From Pelagibacteraceae bacterium AG-422-N09 (GTDB taxonomy: Bacteria > Pseudomonadota > Alphaproteobacteria > Pelagibacterales > AG-422-B15), in NCBI GenBank assembly GCA_003213515.1, contig QCMV01000011.1, positions 1-44,970 on the forward strand: 44,970 bases of DNA, given 5' to 3'. Of this stretch, positions 17,521 through 27,300 are shown one piece after another. The notes under the pieces are model-generated. The model was not told where the DNA came from and made no database searches. It saw only the letters and a list, made by a program, of their open reading frames with translations. How positions within the stretch are numbered: position 1 is the first letter of the stretch; the number at the start of each line of letters is the position of its first letter. The position numbers and the translations under genes are program-made.

Positions 17521-18156
17521 TCAATCAATAGGTGACTTTTTTTCAAGACAAACCAGGTATATCTCACTAGATTCTTTGCGGCTTGACTTAGGCTTGAAGG
17601 AAGTGACTTTTTTAAAATGTTTTTTACAAGTTAATATAACTTCTGAAATATCACCTGATCTAAAATATTTTGAAACCATGTTTCCGCCTGGTTTCAATTC
17701 TTTTAGGGCAAAATCAACTACATTCTCTAATAATTCAAGCGAAAGCAAAAAATCTGATGATCTATTACCAGATAAATTTGGAGATATATCGGACACTATA
17801 AGATCAAATTTGTCATATTTGGCTAATATTTTTGAGCATTTATCAGACAAGAAATCGACTTTATATACATCCACATTCCTTATGGGGTTCATATCCAATA
17901 GATCTAAAGCCACTATCTTTTTAAGATTTTTGCCACGAGATTTTAGTACCTCGCTCCAACTACCAGGGGCAGATCCAATGTCTAAAGCTTTTTCTAAGCC
18001 ATCAAGAAGTCTATATTTTTCAATAATTTCAATTAATTTATAGGCTGCTCGAGATCTAAAATTATCTTTAGAGGACTTTATTACATACTCATCTTCTAGA
18101 TGCCTTTTGAGCCATTTTTTACTCTTATCTGAAAAGGACTTATTCTTGATTTTCAT
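17521..18156 (-). CDS. rlmE: 23S rRNA 2'-O-ribose methyltransferase RlmE (FtsJ/RrmJ)
   Basis: RlmE methylates the ribose of U2552 in the 23S A-loop during 50S assembly. The 211-residue protein has RSRAAYKLIEI with the first catalytic lysine of the K-D-K-E set, the SAM-binding LDIGSAPGSWSEVL, the catalytic aspartate in LIVSDISPNLSGN, and PGGNMVSKYFRS with the next lysine, followed by a SSRKESSEIYLVCL tail carrying the glutamate. I chose the ATG at 18154-18156; a TTG six codons upstream is possible. It is the first gene of the minus-strand gua transcript and is divergent from the efflux operon. Confidence 0.93.
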   Translation of the reverse strand: MKIKNKSFSDKSKKWLKRHLEDEYVIKSSKDNFRSRAAYKLIEIIEKYRLLDGLEKALDIGSAPGSWSEVLKSRGKNLKKIVALDLLDMNPIRNVDVYKVDFLSDKCSKILAKYDKFDLIVSDISPNLSGNRSSDFLLSLELLENVVDFALKELKPGGNMVSKYFRSGDISEVILTCKKHFKKVTSFKPKSSRKESSEIYLVCLEKKSPID

Positions 18157-18220
18157 AAAATTGTTATTTTTCAATCATTTATAGCTGAAAAAAACCTATT
18201 TGATAACTTAAAGATTTAAA

Positions 18221-18239
18221 CTATATCAAAATGATATAG
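18221..18239. promoter_or_regulatory. Inverted repeat 1, putative PadR operator
   Basis: Perfect 8+3+8 inverted repeat CTATATCA-AAA-TGATATAG, centred at 18230. The inner half-sites TATATCA and TGATATA with three-base spacing are the same as in the repeat centred 30 bases downstream. It lies upstream of a plausible -35 element of the efflux operon and also within reach of the divergent rlmE promoter. The PadR gene is the second gene of the operon, so autoregulation is the simple reading. Confidence 0.6.
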
Positions 18240-18243
18240 GTAT

Positions 18244-18272
18244 TGATTATATATATCATTCTGATATATATA
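18244..18272 (+). promoter_or_regulatory. Putative sigma-70-type promoter of the efflux operon
   Basis: TTGATT at 18244-18249 and TATATA at 18267-18272 are separated by 17 bases, each matching four of six consensus positions. A transcript would start near 18279, about 16 bases before the ATG. An AGGA ribosome binding site lies at 18286-18289. The element is embedded in the second inverted repeat, which suits repression by steric block. Confidence 0.45.
18248..18272. promoter_or_regulatory. Inverted repeat 2, putative PadR operator overlapping the -10
   Basis: Perfect 11+3+11 inverted repeat: the arms contain TATATATATCA and TGATATATATA around TTC, centred at 18260. It shares the TATATCA-N3-TGATATA core with repeat 1, and the centres are 30 bases apart, close to three helical turns. 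The right arm covers the proposed -10 element. Confidence 0.65.
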
Positions 18273-18294
18273 CGCTCTTTTTTAAAGGATACAG

Positions 18295-19581
18295 ATGAAA
18301 TACATAATACACATTGTGCTGGTTTTCTTATTGTTAAATGTTTCCGTTAAGGCCTTGAGTCTTAAGGAAGCGGTCAATGATTCACTATCCAATAATTTAT
18401 CACTCAAGATTGAAGCTATAAATGTTGATATGGCTGAAGAAGATTATCTACAATCAACAACAGACTACTTTCCAACGATAACTCTAAGTGGCAGTATGTC
18501 TGAAAATGATTACTCCGACATTAAGAGTCAGTCTGGAAGTGCCACAAATGGTTATGAGTTATCCCCTAGCAGTAAATCTATTGTTCTTTCACAAAATGTA
18601 TTTAGTGGTTTTAGTCGATTTTATAGTTCACTCTCCACAAAGGAACAATTGCATATTCAAAATCTTACCCAATCTAAAGTCACGCAAGACATAATTTTAG
18701 AAACAATAGACGCATACTACAATGTATTACTAGCGCAAAAGATTGTTCAATCAAATAAAGATAATTTTAATTCGGTAAGTGAGAGGTTTAATGCAACAAG
18801 TAAGGAGTTTGAAGTTGGATTAGCTTCTAAGACTGATGTTGCTCAATCAGATGCATTTCTTAATAATTCAAAAATTAACCTTCTCGATGCAAAAATAAAT
18901 TTAAAAAATACTATGAATTCCTTTTATAATCTAATTGGAACCGAACCAAACAATTTAACGTTTTCTGAAATTGACTCAGAGGTCCCTAATACGTTTGAGG
19001 AGTATAAAGAATTAGTTGTTTCAAACAACTATACAATAAGAATCGTAGACTCAACTCTTAATGTTTATAACGCAAATATTGGGATAGCTAGGTCAGCTTT
19101 GTACCCACAAATTAATTTTTCGGCTTCAAGAACAGAACTTGAAGAGTATTCAACAACTATAGATGAACTTACAAATGAAGAATTGCAAGCAACAGTCACA
19201 TGGCCAATTTTTAAATCTGGAAAATCTCTGTCCAATATAAGAAAAGCAAAAAAACAAAAAAACAGTCAAATAATTCTGATACAAAAAACAACAAATGAAA
19301 CGCTTTCACTGGCAGAGAACATTTGGGAAAACTATCTTATTACTGACGAAACAGTAGAAGCAGCTAAATTGAACTTTTTTGCTAATAAAACTGCTTATGA
19401 AGGCACTGTCATAGAGGAAGAAGTAGGAGAAAGAAGTGTCCTTGATGTACTAACAGCAAGACAAAGTCTGCTTAATGCAGAAATCAAATACTTCCAAGAG
19501 CAAAAAGACCGTGAAATCACAAAAGCTCAAGTTATGTATATGTCAGGTATTTTAAATTTGTCATCACTAGGAATAAATTAA
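18295..19581 (+). CDS. TolC-family outer-membrane efflux protein
   Basis: This 428-residue protein would be the outer-membrane channel of the tripartite pump encoded by this operon. It has a signal peptide (IHIVLVFLLLNVSVKA, cut before LSLKEAV) and then the internal duplication of the OEP family: long helical segments such as NLSLKIEAINVDMAEEDYLQ and SNNYTIRIVDSTLNVYNANIGIARSALYPQINFSASR mark the start of each half, and GERSVLDVLTARQSLLNAEIKYFQ is the typical last helical hairpin. The length is normal for TolC. The start has an AGGA site five bases upstream. It is first in the operon, one base before the PadR gene. TolC-first order with a PadR gene second is not the common layout. Confidence 0.9.
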   Translation: MKYIIHIVLVFLLLNVSVKALSLKEAVNDSLSNNLSLKIEAINVDMAEEDYLQSTTDYFPTITLSGSMSENDYSDIKSQSGSATNGYELSPSSKSIVLSQNVFSGFSRFYSSLSTKEQLHIQNLTQSKVTQDIILETIDAYYNVLLAQKIVQSNKDNFNSVSERFNATSKEFEVGLASKTDVAQSDAFLNNSKINLLDAKINLKNTMNSFYNLIGTEPNNLTFSEIDSEVPNTFEEYKELVVSNNYTIRIVDSTLNVYNANIGIARSALYPQINFSASRTELEEYSTTIDELTNEELQATVTWPIFKSGKSLSNIRKAKKQKNSQIILIQKTTNETLSLAENIWENYLITDETVEAAKLNFFANKTAYEGTVIEEEVGERSVLDVLTARQSLLNAEIKYFQEQKDREITKAQVMYMSGILNLSSLGIN

Positions 19582-19582
19582 T

Positions 19583-20131
19583 ATGCAAAAAGAAACACTT
19601 TGTTTAGGACTTCTATCGCTTGGGCCAAGATCTGGTTATGAAATTAAACAAATGTTTGAAGGTCCATTGTCAGATTTTTATAGTTTAAGCTTTGGAACGA
19701 TTTATCCAACTTTAAATAACTTACAAGCTGACAAATATGTATCTTGTAAACAACATTCCCAAAGTAAAAAACCTGACAAAAAAGTTTATACAATAACTAA
19801 AAAGGGAATGGAATTAATGAAAGATAATTTGCTAAGTGATGCATCTTCTTATATTCGTTCAGGAAACTTCGGAGACCAAATTAAGTCTGAATTTTTTTTA
19901 CTCTTATTATTTTCAAAATATTTACCAAAAGAAACAATGAATACTGTTTTAAATGAGCGCGTTTTGTATTTGAGGCAAAAACTTGAACAATTTAAATACG
20001 ATGGCCCTGTTCCAGGGAATTTAGATGCAATAAGAAATGAGAAATCAGTATCGTTCATTAGAGGTTTGGCATCTGCATTAATTGAAACGGGACTAAACTA
20101 CATGGAAAAAAATAGAGGAAAGTTAAATTAA
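19583..20131 (+). CDS. PadR-family transcriptional regulator
   Basis: This 182-residue protein has the PadR winged helix at the N-terminus: ETLCLGLLSLGPRSGYEIKQMF, then the recognition-helix region LSFGTIYPTLNNLQADKYVSC, then a wing in KKVYTITKKGMELM. The C-terminal ~90 residues are helical, as in the longer PadR subgroup with a dimerisation/effector region. PadR proteins are usually repressors released by a small phenolic or drug-like ligand. Here the gene lies between the channel and fusion-protein genes with one-base gaps either side, so it should be autoregulated with the pump. The twin inverted repeats in front of the operon are the natural binding-site candidates. Confidence 0.88.
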   Translation: MQKETLCLGLLSLGPRSGYEIKQMFEGPLSDFYSLSFGTIYPTLNNLQADKYVSCKQHSQSKKPDKKVYTITKKGMELMKDNLLSDASSYIRSGNFGDQIKSEFFLLLLFSKYLPKETMNTVLNERVLYLRQKLEQFKYDGPVPGNLDAIRNEKSVSFIRGLASALIETGLNYMEKNRGKLN

Positions 20132-20132
20132 A

Positions 20133-21197
20133 ATGTTTAAAAAAATACCAATAAATTATATTTCTGCTTTTGTTATTTTTATCGTTGTTATTCTTTGGAT
20201 ATTCTCCGGTCTAATTGGAGGTGATGAGGCTGAAAGTAATGTTTCTGAAGTAGTTACAAGTGAGGAAATAATATCTGTAAGGGCACAAGAATTTTCTTCA
20301 CAAAAAAAAACATATTTTTTAACTATTCGGGGAAGAACTGAAGCAGATAAAATTGTAATGTTAAAGCCTAAGACTACTTCTACGATTATTGAAACAATTA
20401 ATAAGGGATCGTTCGTAAAAAAAGATGAAGTTATCTGCAAACTTGATGATGAAAATAGAACAGCTGCATTGAATGAGGCTGAGGCTTCTAAAAACAAAGC
20501 TCAGCTTCAGTATGATGCAATTAAAACACTCGCTGATGAAGGTTACAGATCAGAAAATGCTGTAGCCACAGCAGATGCCGCACTAAAGGCATCTATTGCT
20601 AGAGTAGAAATGGCAATGAATGAACTTGATAATATTTTAATTAAAGCTCCATTTGATGGTTTTATTGAAGATGTCTATCTAGAAATTGGAGACTTAATTA
20701 CTCCAGCTTCCCCGTGTGCAAAAATAATGAGACTAAACCCAATGTTAATTACTGGTGAAGTAACAGAAAAAAATGTTGATCAAATAAAACTTGGTCAGAA
20801 AGTCAATATCAATCTTATTGACACAACATCTCTTCAAGGGTCAATAAGCTATATAAGTAAAAGTGCCAATCCAAGTACACGAACTTATAAAATTGAGGCA
20901 ACAGTTAGTAATAAGGAAGGAAGTATTCGAGAGGGACTTTCAGCTGATATGTTGGTTCCACTAAGAGAGGTTTTGGCTCATCTAATTCCATCTTATCTGA
21001 TATCACTTAATGATGAAGGCGAATTGGGAGTAAAAGTATTAATTGATACAAAGGTAAAATTCTCAAACATTCAAATTGTAGAGGATACAGTGGATGGTCT
21101 TTGGGTAACGGGATTGCCTGAAAAAGCTACTGTGATAACCGTTGGTCAAGAGTATGTGATTAATGGTCAGATAGTAAATGCTGAAATTGTTAATTAG
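20133..21197 (+). CDS. RND pump membrane fusion (periplasmic adaptor) protein
   Basis: This 354-residue adaptor of the HlyD/AcrA type has an N-terminal membrane anchor (ISAFVIFIVVILWIFSGLI, about residues 9-27). A barrel-sandwich (lipoyl-like) half follows in VMLKPKTTSTIIETINKGSFVKKDEVICKLDD, then a coiled-coil hairpin (LNEAEASKNKAQLQYDAIKTLADEG to VEMAMNELDNILIKAPFDG), then the second lipoyl half and a beta-barrel (GEVTEKNVDQIKLGQKVNI). It would link the TolC-like channel to the two RND pumps encoded next. One adaptor gene serves two pump genes. It is separated from the RND gene by five bases. Confidence 0.9.
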   Translation: MFKKIPINYISAFVIFIVVILWIFSGLIGGDEAESNVSEVVTSEEIISVRAQEFSSQKKTYFLTIRGRTEADKIVMLKPKTTSTIIETINKGSFVKKDEVICKLDDENRTAALNEAEASKNKAQLQYDAIKTLADEGYRSENAVATADAALKASIARVEMAMNELDNILIKAPFDGFIEDVYLEIGDLITPASPCAKIMRLNPMLITGEVTEKNVDQIKLGQKVNINLIDTTSLQGSISYISKSANPSTRTYKIEATVSNKEGSIREGLSADMLVPLREVLAHLIPSYLISLNDEGELGVKVLIDTKVKFSNIQIVEDTVDGLWVTGLPEKATVITVGQEYVINGQIVNAEIVN

Positions 21198-21202
21198 TTT
21201 TA

Positions 21203-24200
21203 ATGATAGAATTTTTAGTAGATAGAAAACGGACAGCTATAGCCCTACTTGTAGTGCTTATATTCGCGGGAATATTTGGCAGAATTAACATTCCAATTGA
21301 AAACGAACCTGAGATTGTTGTGCCAGTGGTTTATGTAGGAGTTGGGCTAACTGGAATATCGCCTCAAGACTCAGAGAGGCTTCTTTTGAAACCAATCGAG
21401 GAAGAAATAAGAGCTATAGAAGGAATTGATAAGCTTCAAGGTTTTGCATTTGAAAACTACGCAGCAGCTGTAATTCAATTTGAGGCAGCTGAAACAATGA
21501 AAAAATCACTGGATAAAGTAAGAGATGCTATTAATGATGCTAAGGTAAAATTTCCTGATGATGCCAAAGAACCTGTTGTAAGTGAAGTATCATTTGAAGA
21601 TCAACCTACTGTAATAGTGTCAATTGACTCGCCAACTGCATCTGAAAGATATTTACTTAACCTTGCTCAAGAAATAAAAAAAGAAATTGAACTTATTCCT
21701 TCTATTTTTGAGGCTGAGCTTTTAGGTGCAAGGGAAGAGCAATTAGAAGCTACACTTAATAGATCACAGATGGAGAACTATAATATTTCTTTTGCTGAAA
21801 TCATTACCTCAGTATCTAATAACAACCAAGTTGTAACTGCTGGTGAAATACAAACTGGACAAGGTCAATTTGCTGTAAATGTACCTGGATTATTTGAAAC
21901 AGCAAGAGATGTATATGAGTTACCCATTCGATCAACTAATAACAGTACTGTAAATTTGGCTGACATCTCAACTATCAAAAGAAATTTTAAAGACCGAGAA
22001 AGTTACACTAAAGTGAATGGAGAACCAGGAATTTCCCTTTTAATAAAAAAAGGTAGAGGGCGAAATGTCATTGATACTATTAATGAAGTTGATGAAGTTG
22101 TTCAAAGCTTTAAATCTAAAGTACCTAGCGATGTAAACTTTACTTACGTAATGGATTCCAGAGAAATTATGGAAGATAACGTAAATTCATTACAAGGTAA
22201 TATTCTACTCGCTACAATATTTGTAATTATTGTAACTATGCTTGCCTTAGGAATTAGATCTTCTTTAATTGTTGGTTCTGGAATTCCGGTATCAATACTA
22301 ATTGCTTTATTTGTTTTGTATGTTCTTGGTTATGATTATAATTTCATGGTTATTTTCGGAATCCTAGTTGCTCTTGGGATGTTAATTGACGGCTCACTTG
22401 TAGTTGTTGAACTCGCAGATAGAAAGATGCTTGAGGGTTTTGATCGACAAAAAGCCTATATTTACTCTGCAAAAAGAATGTTCTGGCCGATTGTAGCGTC
22501 AGCGGCAACAACCCTTGCTGTTTTCATACCACTTTTTTTCTGGCCAGGCATTAGTGGGCAGTTTATGCGAATGCTGCCGGTAACGATTTTTGTCGTTTTA
22601 TTTATTGCGCTTATTTTCAGTCTAATGTTCGTACCCGTGATTGGAAGTGTGTTAGGGAAGCCCTCTAATGCATCTGCAAATTCCTTTAAAAAACTTGGGT
22701 CAGATCAAAATTTTAATCTTAAAGATATCAGTGGCTATATAGGAATCTATGTATCTATACTTGATAAACTATTAAAAAGACCAATCCTAACGCTTTTGTC
22801 GGTTTTTATTGTTCTATTTACAATTATTTCAAGTTTCTTCTCCTTTGGAAAAGGAATGATATATTTCTCTACCGGTGATCCATATTTTGGTCAAATAAAA
22901 ATCTACGCTCGAGGAAATCTTTCAATCGATGAAATAAACAAACTCACGAGCGATGTTGAAATTATTGTTAATGAACATACTGGCATTAAAAATTATTTTC
23001 TTCAAACCGGCCAATTCAGCAATGTGGTTGCTGGTGGAGGTGGAAGCTCTGAAGATTTAATTGCAACTGCATATTTCGAATTTGTTGATCGCAATCAAAG
23101 AAAAAATGGTCATGAAATTATTTCGGAATTAAGAGATCAATTTGATAATATTAAGGGAATTAAAATAGAAGTTTCTGAACAATCGGGAGGCCCGCCTATT
23201 GGAAAAGATGTTGAAATAAGAATAACAGGCCCATCCAGTGCAAGCATACTTAAAGTGACTAAGGATGTAAGAAATTATATAGATGAAAATGTAATTGGAC
23301 TCGTAAGTGTAGAGGATACATTACCGGTGCCTTTAGTTGATTGGGAACTTATAATTGATAAACCAAAAGCTGCCCAATTTGGCGCTGATATATTTACAAT
23401 TGGAAAAGCTGTCAGCTTAGTAACTAATGGTATAATGATTGGAAAATACAGGCCTGATGACGTTGATGACGAACTTGAAATTTTTGTCAGGTATGCTGAT
23501 AAGGAACGATCTATTGATCAACTTGACAACATAATGATTGAAACGAGATCAGGACAAATTCCAATTAGTAATTTTGTTGAAAAGAAACCGAAAAAAAATG
23601 TCAGCTACATTAGAAGATATGACACACGTAATGCAATGTACGTAAAAGCAAACGTTGCGGAGGGTGTAATTGCGGCTGATAAGGTTAATGAGATTCAAAA
23701 GTGGGCAGATGAGCAAGATTACCCTTCATATATTGATATTGCATTTGGAGGTGAAAATGAAGAGCAAACAGAGTCAATGAAGTTTGTGACGCAGGCATTC
23801 ATTATTTCAATTCTTATAATGGCTGCATTATTGGTCACTCAGTTCAATAGCTTTTACCAAAGCTTCATAATCTTAACTGCTGTTATAATGAGCACGGCAG
23901 GTGTTTTCTTCGGGCTGTTGGTATTTAATCAGCCTTTCTCAGCAATAATGCATGGTGTAGGAGTAGTGTCCTTGGCAGGCATAGTAGTGAACAACAACAT
24001 TATTTTGATTGATGCATTTAATTTCGTAAGAGAAAAAGATAATGACAATTTATTTAATAGTGTATTAAAAGCTTGTGCTCAAAGATTAAGGCCTATCTTT
24101 CTCACAACGATTACAACCATGCTTGGCCTAATTCCTCTTGCAATGAACTATAGTATTGACCCTATATTAAGAACAATTGAATACGACTCAAATGTGAGTG

Positions 24201-24349
24201 GTTTTTGGACACCCCTTGCCCAATGCATTGTTTATGGATTATCTTTCTCAGCGTTCCTAACATTAATAGTAACACCCTGTCTACTCATTCTTCCCTCACA
24301 CATAAGATCTTATTTTAAGAAAACGCAGCCTGAAACTGTTAATGCATAA
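21203..24349 (+). CDS. RND efflux pump permease, first of a tandem pair
   Basis: This full-length 1048-residue inner-membrane RND transporter has twelve helices and two large periplasmic loops. Family signs include NIPIENEPEIVVPVVYVGVG after helix 1, and LRPIFLTTITTMLGLIPLA in helix 11. In helix 4 the usual Asp-Asp pair is D396-G397 (LIDGSLVVVELADRK). In helix 10 the usual lysine position is N930 (VVNNNIILID). These substitutions recur in the second pump and suggest a subfamily with a different proton-relay set from AcrB. There is an insertion between helices 11 and 12 (SIDPILRTIEYDSNVSGFWTPL). The substrate is unknown. The next pump gene starts three bases after the stop. Confidence 0.92.
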   Translation: MIEFLVDRKRTAIALLVVLIFAGIFGRINIPIENEPEIVVPVVYVGVGLTGISPQDSERLLLKPIEEEIRAIEGIDKLQGFAFENYAAAVIQFEAAETMKKSLDKVRDAINDAKVKFPDDAKEPVVSEVSFEDQPTVIVSIDSPTASERYLLNLAQEIKKEIELIPSIFEAELLGAREEQLEATLNRSQMENYNISFAEIITSVSNNNQVVTAGEIQTGQGQFAVNVPGLFETARDVYELPIRSTNNSTVNLADISTIKRNFKDRESYTKVNGEPGISLLIKKGRGRNVIDTINEVDEVVQSFKSKVPSDVNFTYVMDSREIMEDNVNSLQGNILLATIFVIIVTMLALGIRSSLIVGSGIPVSILIALFVLYVLGYDYNFMVIFGILVALGMLIDGSLVVVELADRKMLEGFDRQKAYIYSAKRMFWPIVASAATTLAVFIPLFFWPGISGQFMRMLPVTIFVVLFIALIFSLMFVPVIGSVLGKPSNASANSFKKLGSDQNFNLKDISGYIGIYVSILDKLLKRPILTLLSVFIVLFTIISSFFSFGKGMIYFSTGDPYFGQIKIYARGNLSIDEINKLTSDVEIIVNEHTGIKNYFLQTGQFSNVVAGGGGSSEDLIATAYFEFVDRNQRKNGHEIISELRDQFDNIKGIKIEVSEQSGGPPIGKDVEIRITGPSSASILKVTKDVRNYIDENVIGLVSVEDTLPVPLVDWELIIDKPKAAQFGADIFTIGKAVSLVTNGIMIGKYRPDDVDDELEIFVRYADKERSIDQLDNIMIETRSGQIPISNFVEKKPKKNVSYIRRYDTRNAMYVKANVAEGVIAADKVNEIQKWADEQDYPSYIDIAFGGENEEQTESMKFVTQAFIISILIMAALLVTQFNSFYQSFIILTAVIMSTAGVFFGLLVFNQPFSAIMHGVGVVSLAGIVVNNNIILIDAFNFVREKDNDNLFNSVLKACAQRLRPIFLTTITTMLGLIPLAMNYSIDPILRTIEYDSNVSGFWTPLAQCIVYGLSFSAFLTLIVTPCLLILPSHIRSYFKKTQPETVNA

Positions 24350-24352
24350 CTT

Positions 24353-27300
24353 ATGTTAAGAAATATATTATCAACCATACTACTCAGAAAAAAGACGATC
24401 TCTACCCTTCTTTTAATGATTATTCTTTTAGGAACAATCTCATACGCAACCTTTCCTAAAGAAGAAATGCCTGAAATAGATTTAAAAACTGTTGCAGTGA
24501 TAATTAAATATGACGGCATGTCTTCTAATGAAATTGAAAAATTAATAACAGAGCCTTTAGAACGTAAGTTAATGACTTTAAAAGATATCAAAGAAATAAT
24601 TTCTATTTCTAAAGATAACATAGCTTCATTCATGGTTGCTTTTAATTTAGACACTGAAAACGAAAACCTTGCAAAGCTTGTGAGAAATACTATTACAGAT
24701 GCTAGTGATATACTTCCAAGTGAAATGGAGATTATAGAAGTAAAAGAATATGACTCATCTATGTTCTCGAGAATCTATATTGGGTTATCTGGTGATGTGC
24801 CTTATGAGGTCTTACAAAATGCAGCAAACTCATATAAAGATGCGTTGGAATTGATTGACAATGTAACAGAGGTTGAAATTAAAGGCGAGCGCGAAGAAAT
24901 AATAAAAATAACTCTCAATCCTTCATTATTGCAAAAGTATGGCATAAATATATCTGATGTTTATTATGCTCTTAAAGCATATAATAATATAATTCCAGCA
25001 GGTATATTATCTGATCAAAACGCAGATTTTTCAGTTAAAATTCCTGGTCTTTATGAAAATTACAGGGAAATTAGCAATCTTCCACTAAATGCTAAAAATA
25101 ATTTTGCATTAACTTTATCCGATGTTGCAGACATCAAGAGAGCTTACGATAAGAAAAAGAATACAGTCATAGTAAATGGAAATGCCGCTTTAAGTTTAGA
25201 GGTATCTAGGAAGTCAGGTACTAATATTTTAGACACATACATTGATGTAAAAAAAGTATTAGCTGAAAACGAAGGAAAGTTTCATCCTCTTATTAAGGCT
25301 GTTATTGTAGATGATGAGTCTACTGAAATAGAGAAAAGAATTGAGTCATCTGAAAATACAGTAATCACGGCAGTAATACTTGTGATGATCATTGTAATTG
25401 CTGCCTTAGGAATAAGAAGTGGCTTAATTGTAGGTTTGTCAATTCCAACCACTTATCTTTTTTCAATATTGATACTGGACTCGATGGGAATGACATATAA
25501 CTTAATGACTGTTTTTGGACTGATATTGGCAGTAGGATTACTTGTTGATGGCCCCATCGTTATAACTGAATACGCTAGAGCAGAACAAGAACGGGGCATT
25601 CGAAGAAGGGACTCATACATAAACTCTTCATATAATATGTTCTGGCCAATTATTGCTTCGGCATTAACTACGATTGCGGCATTTTTTCCTCTCCTATTTT
25701 GGCCAGATACACTTGGACAATGGTTAAGAGTAATCCCTCTCACTGTAATTGTTGTTTTATCCACCTCGCTAGTTGTCACTTTGATATTCCTACCCGCGGT
25801 AGGGTCGATGATTGAGCGTAAAACAGCTCAAATGAAAGAGGAAAATAAAAGAAGAGATAATAAACTTATTGAAATATATGAGAATACTCTAGCTCAAGCA
25901 ATTCAACGACCTGTATTGGTTTTATTTTTAACTTTACTTACTTTTACAAGTGTAATTTTGCTTTACAGCAAATTTAATAGTGGTGTCATTTTTTTTCCTA
26001 ACGATAAAGCTACAACAGCCAGAGTGGAAGTAATGGCCAGGGGCAATCTTTCTCCTAATGAAACTGGAGATTATATAAAAGAAGTTAGCGAAGTGATAGA
26101 TGCAAATCCATACGTTAAAAACTATGTAGCAAATACAATGAATAGAAACAGGATTTGGTTATTTGATGACTCTCCCACAGATATTATTGGAAGAATTTGG
26201 TTAGAATTGCTTCCTCCTGACCAAAGACCGGATAGTGATATTGTATTGCCAAATATTCAAATAGAACTGAACAAACTAAATGGATATGAAGCGAGAATAA
26301 AAGGAAATACTTATAGCTCTTCCATCGTAGGACCTAAAGACATAGAAATCGAAGTCACAGCGGAAGATAAAAGACTAATTAATCAAGCTGCAATTATTGT
26401 GAGAGACAAACTTCATAATATACCTGGAATTGAAGATGCCGAAATAAAATATCCAGTTACGGGTATTGAGTGGTTATATGAAATAGATAGAACTAAGACA
26501 GGAAAATATGATGTATCTATCCAATCCATAGGCTCTATTATAAATTTAGCAACAACAGGAACTAAGATAGGAACAATAAGACCAACAGACAGCGATAAAG
26601 AATTAGATATTAAGCTTTTTTTGCCAGATGACTTGAGAACTCTTGATCAAGTTGAAAATATTTATATCAATACCAGTAGAGGTCAGCTGCCAGTATCTGA
26701 ATTTGTAAGTCAAAAGCCAAAAAATAAAATTTTTTCAATTGGTAAGAAGAATGCTGAAAGAGTTTTGATGGTTGATGCAAATACTAGCTCAGGTTTTAAT
26801 ACTGCTGAACATATTGAAACTATAAAAAACTGGCTCAAAATAGCTAATCTACCAATCGAAGTAAATGTTAAACTTGTGGGAGAAGCAGAAGACTCTAGAG
26901 GGTCACTTATCTTTGTAATTTCAGCTTTTAGCATTGCATTATTACTAATGTTTATAATATTAATTTCACTATTTAATAATTTTTATCACACATTTTTAAT
27001 TTTATTTTCAATTGCGTTATCAACAACTGGCATATTTGTAGGACTTATTGTCTTACAAATGCCATTTAGTGGCGTTATGACGGGCCTTGGCATAGTTGCT
27101 TGCACAGGTATTGTTGTAAATAACAATATTATTCTAATTGATAGTTATAGAAAAATTAGAAAGAATGAAGAAAACAAAATGAAGGCAATCATTCAGTCAG
27201 CTAAGAGTAGAATAAGGCCCATATTTCTTACGACAATTACCACAGTATTTGGATTACTTCCTTCAGCATTGCAAATTAGTGTAGATGTTTTTGAAAGAGA

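Noticed and set aside
17576-18043. Open frame of 155 codons opposite rlmE
   Set aside because: Antisense to rlmE, whose SAM-binding and catalytic motifs are intact; no independent evidence of coding.
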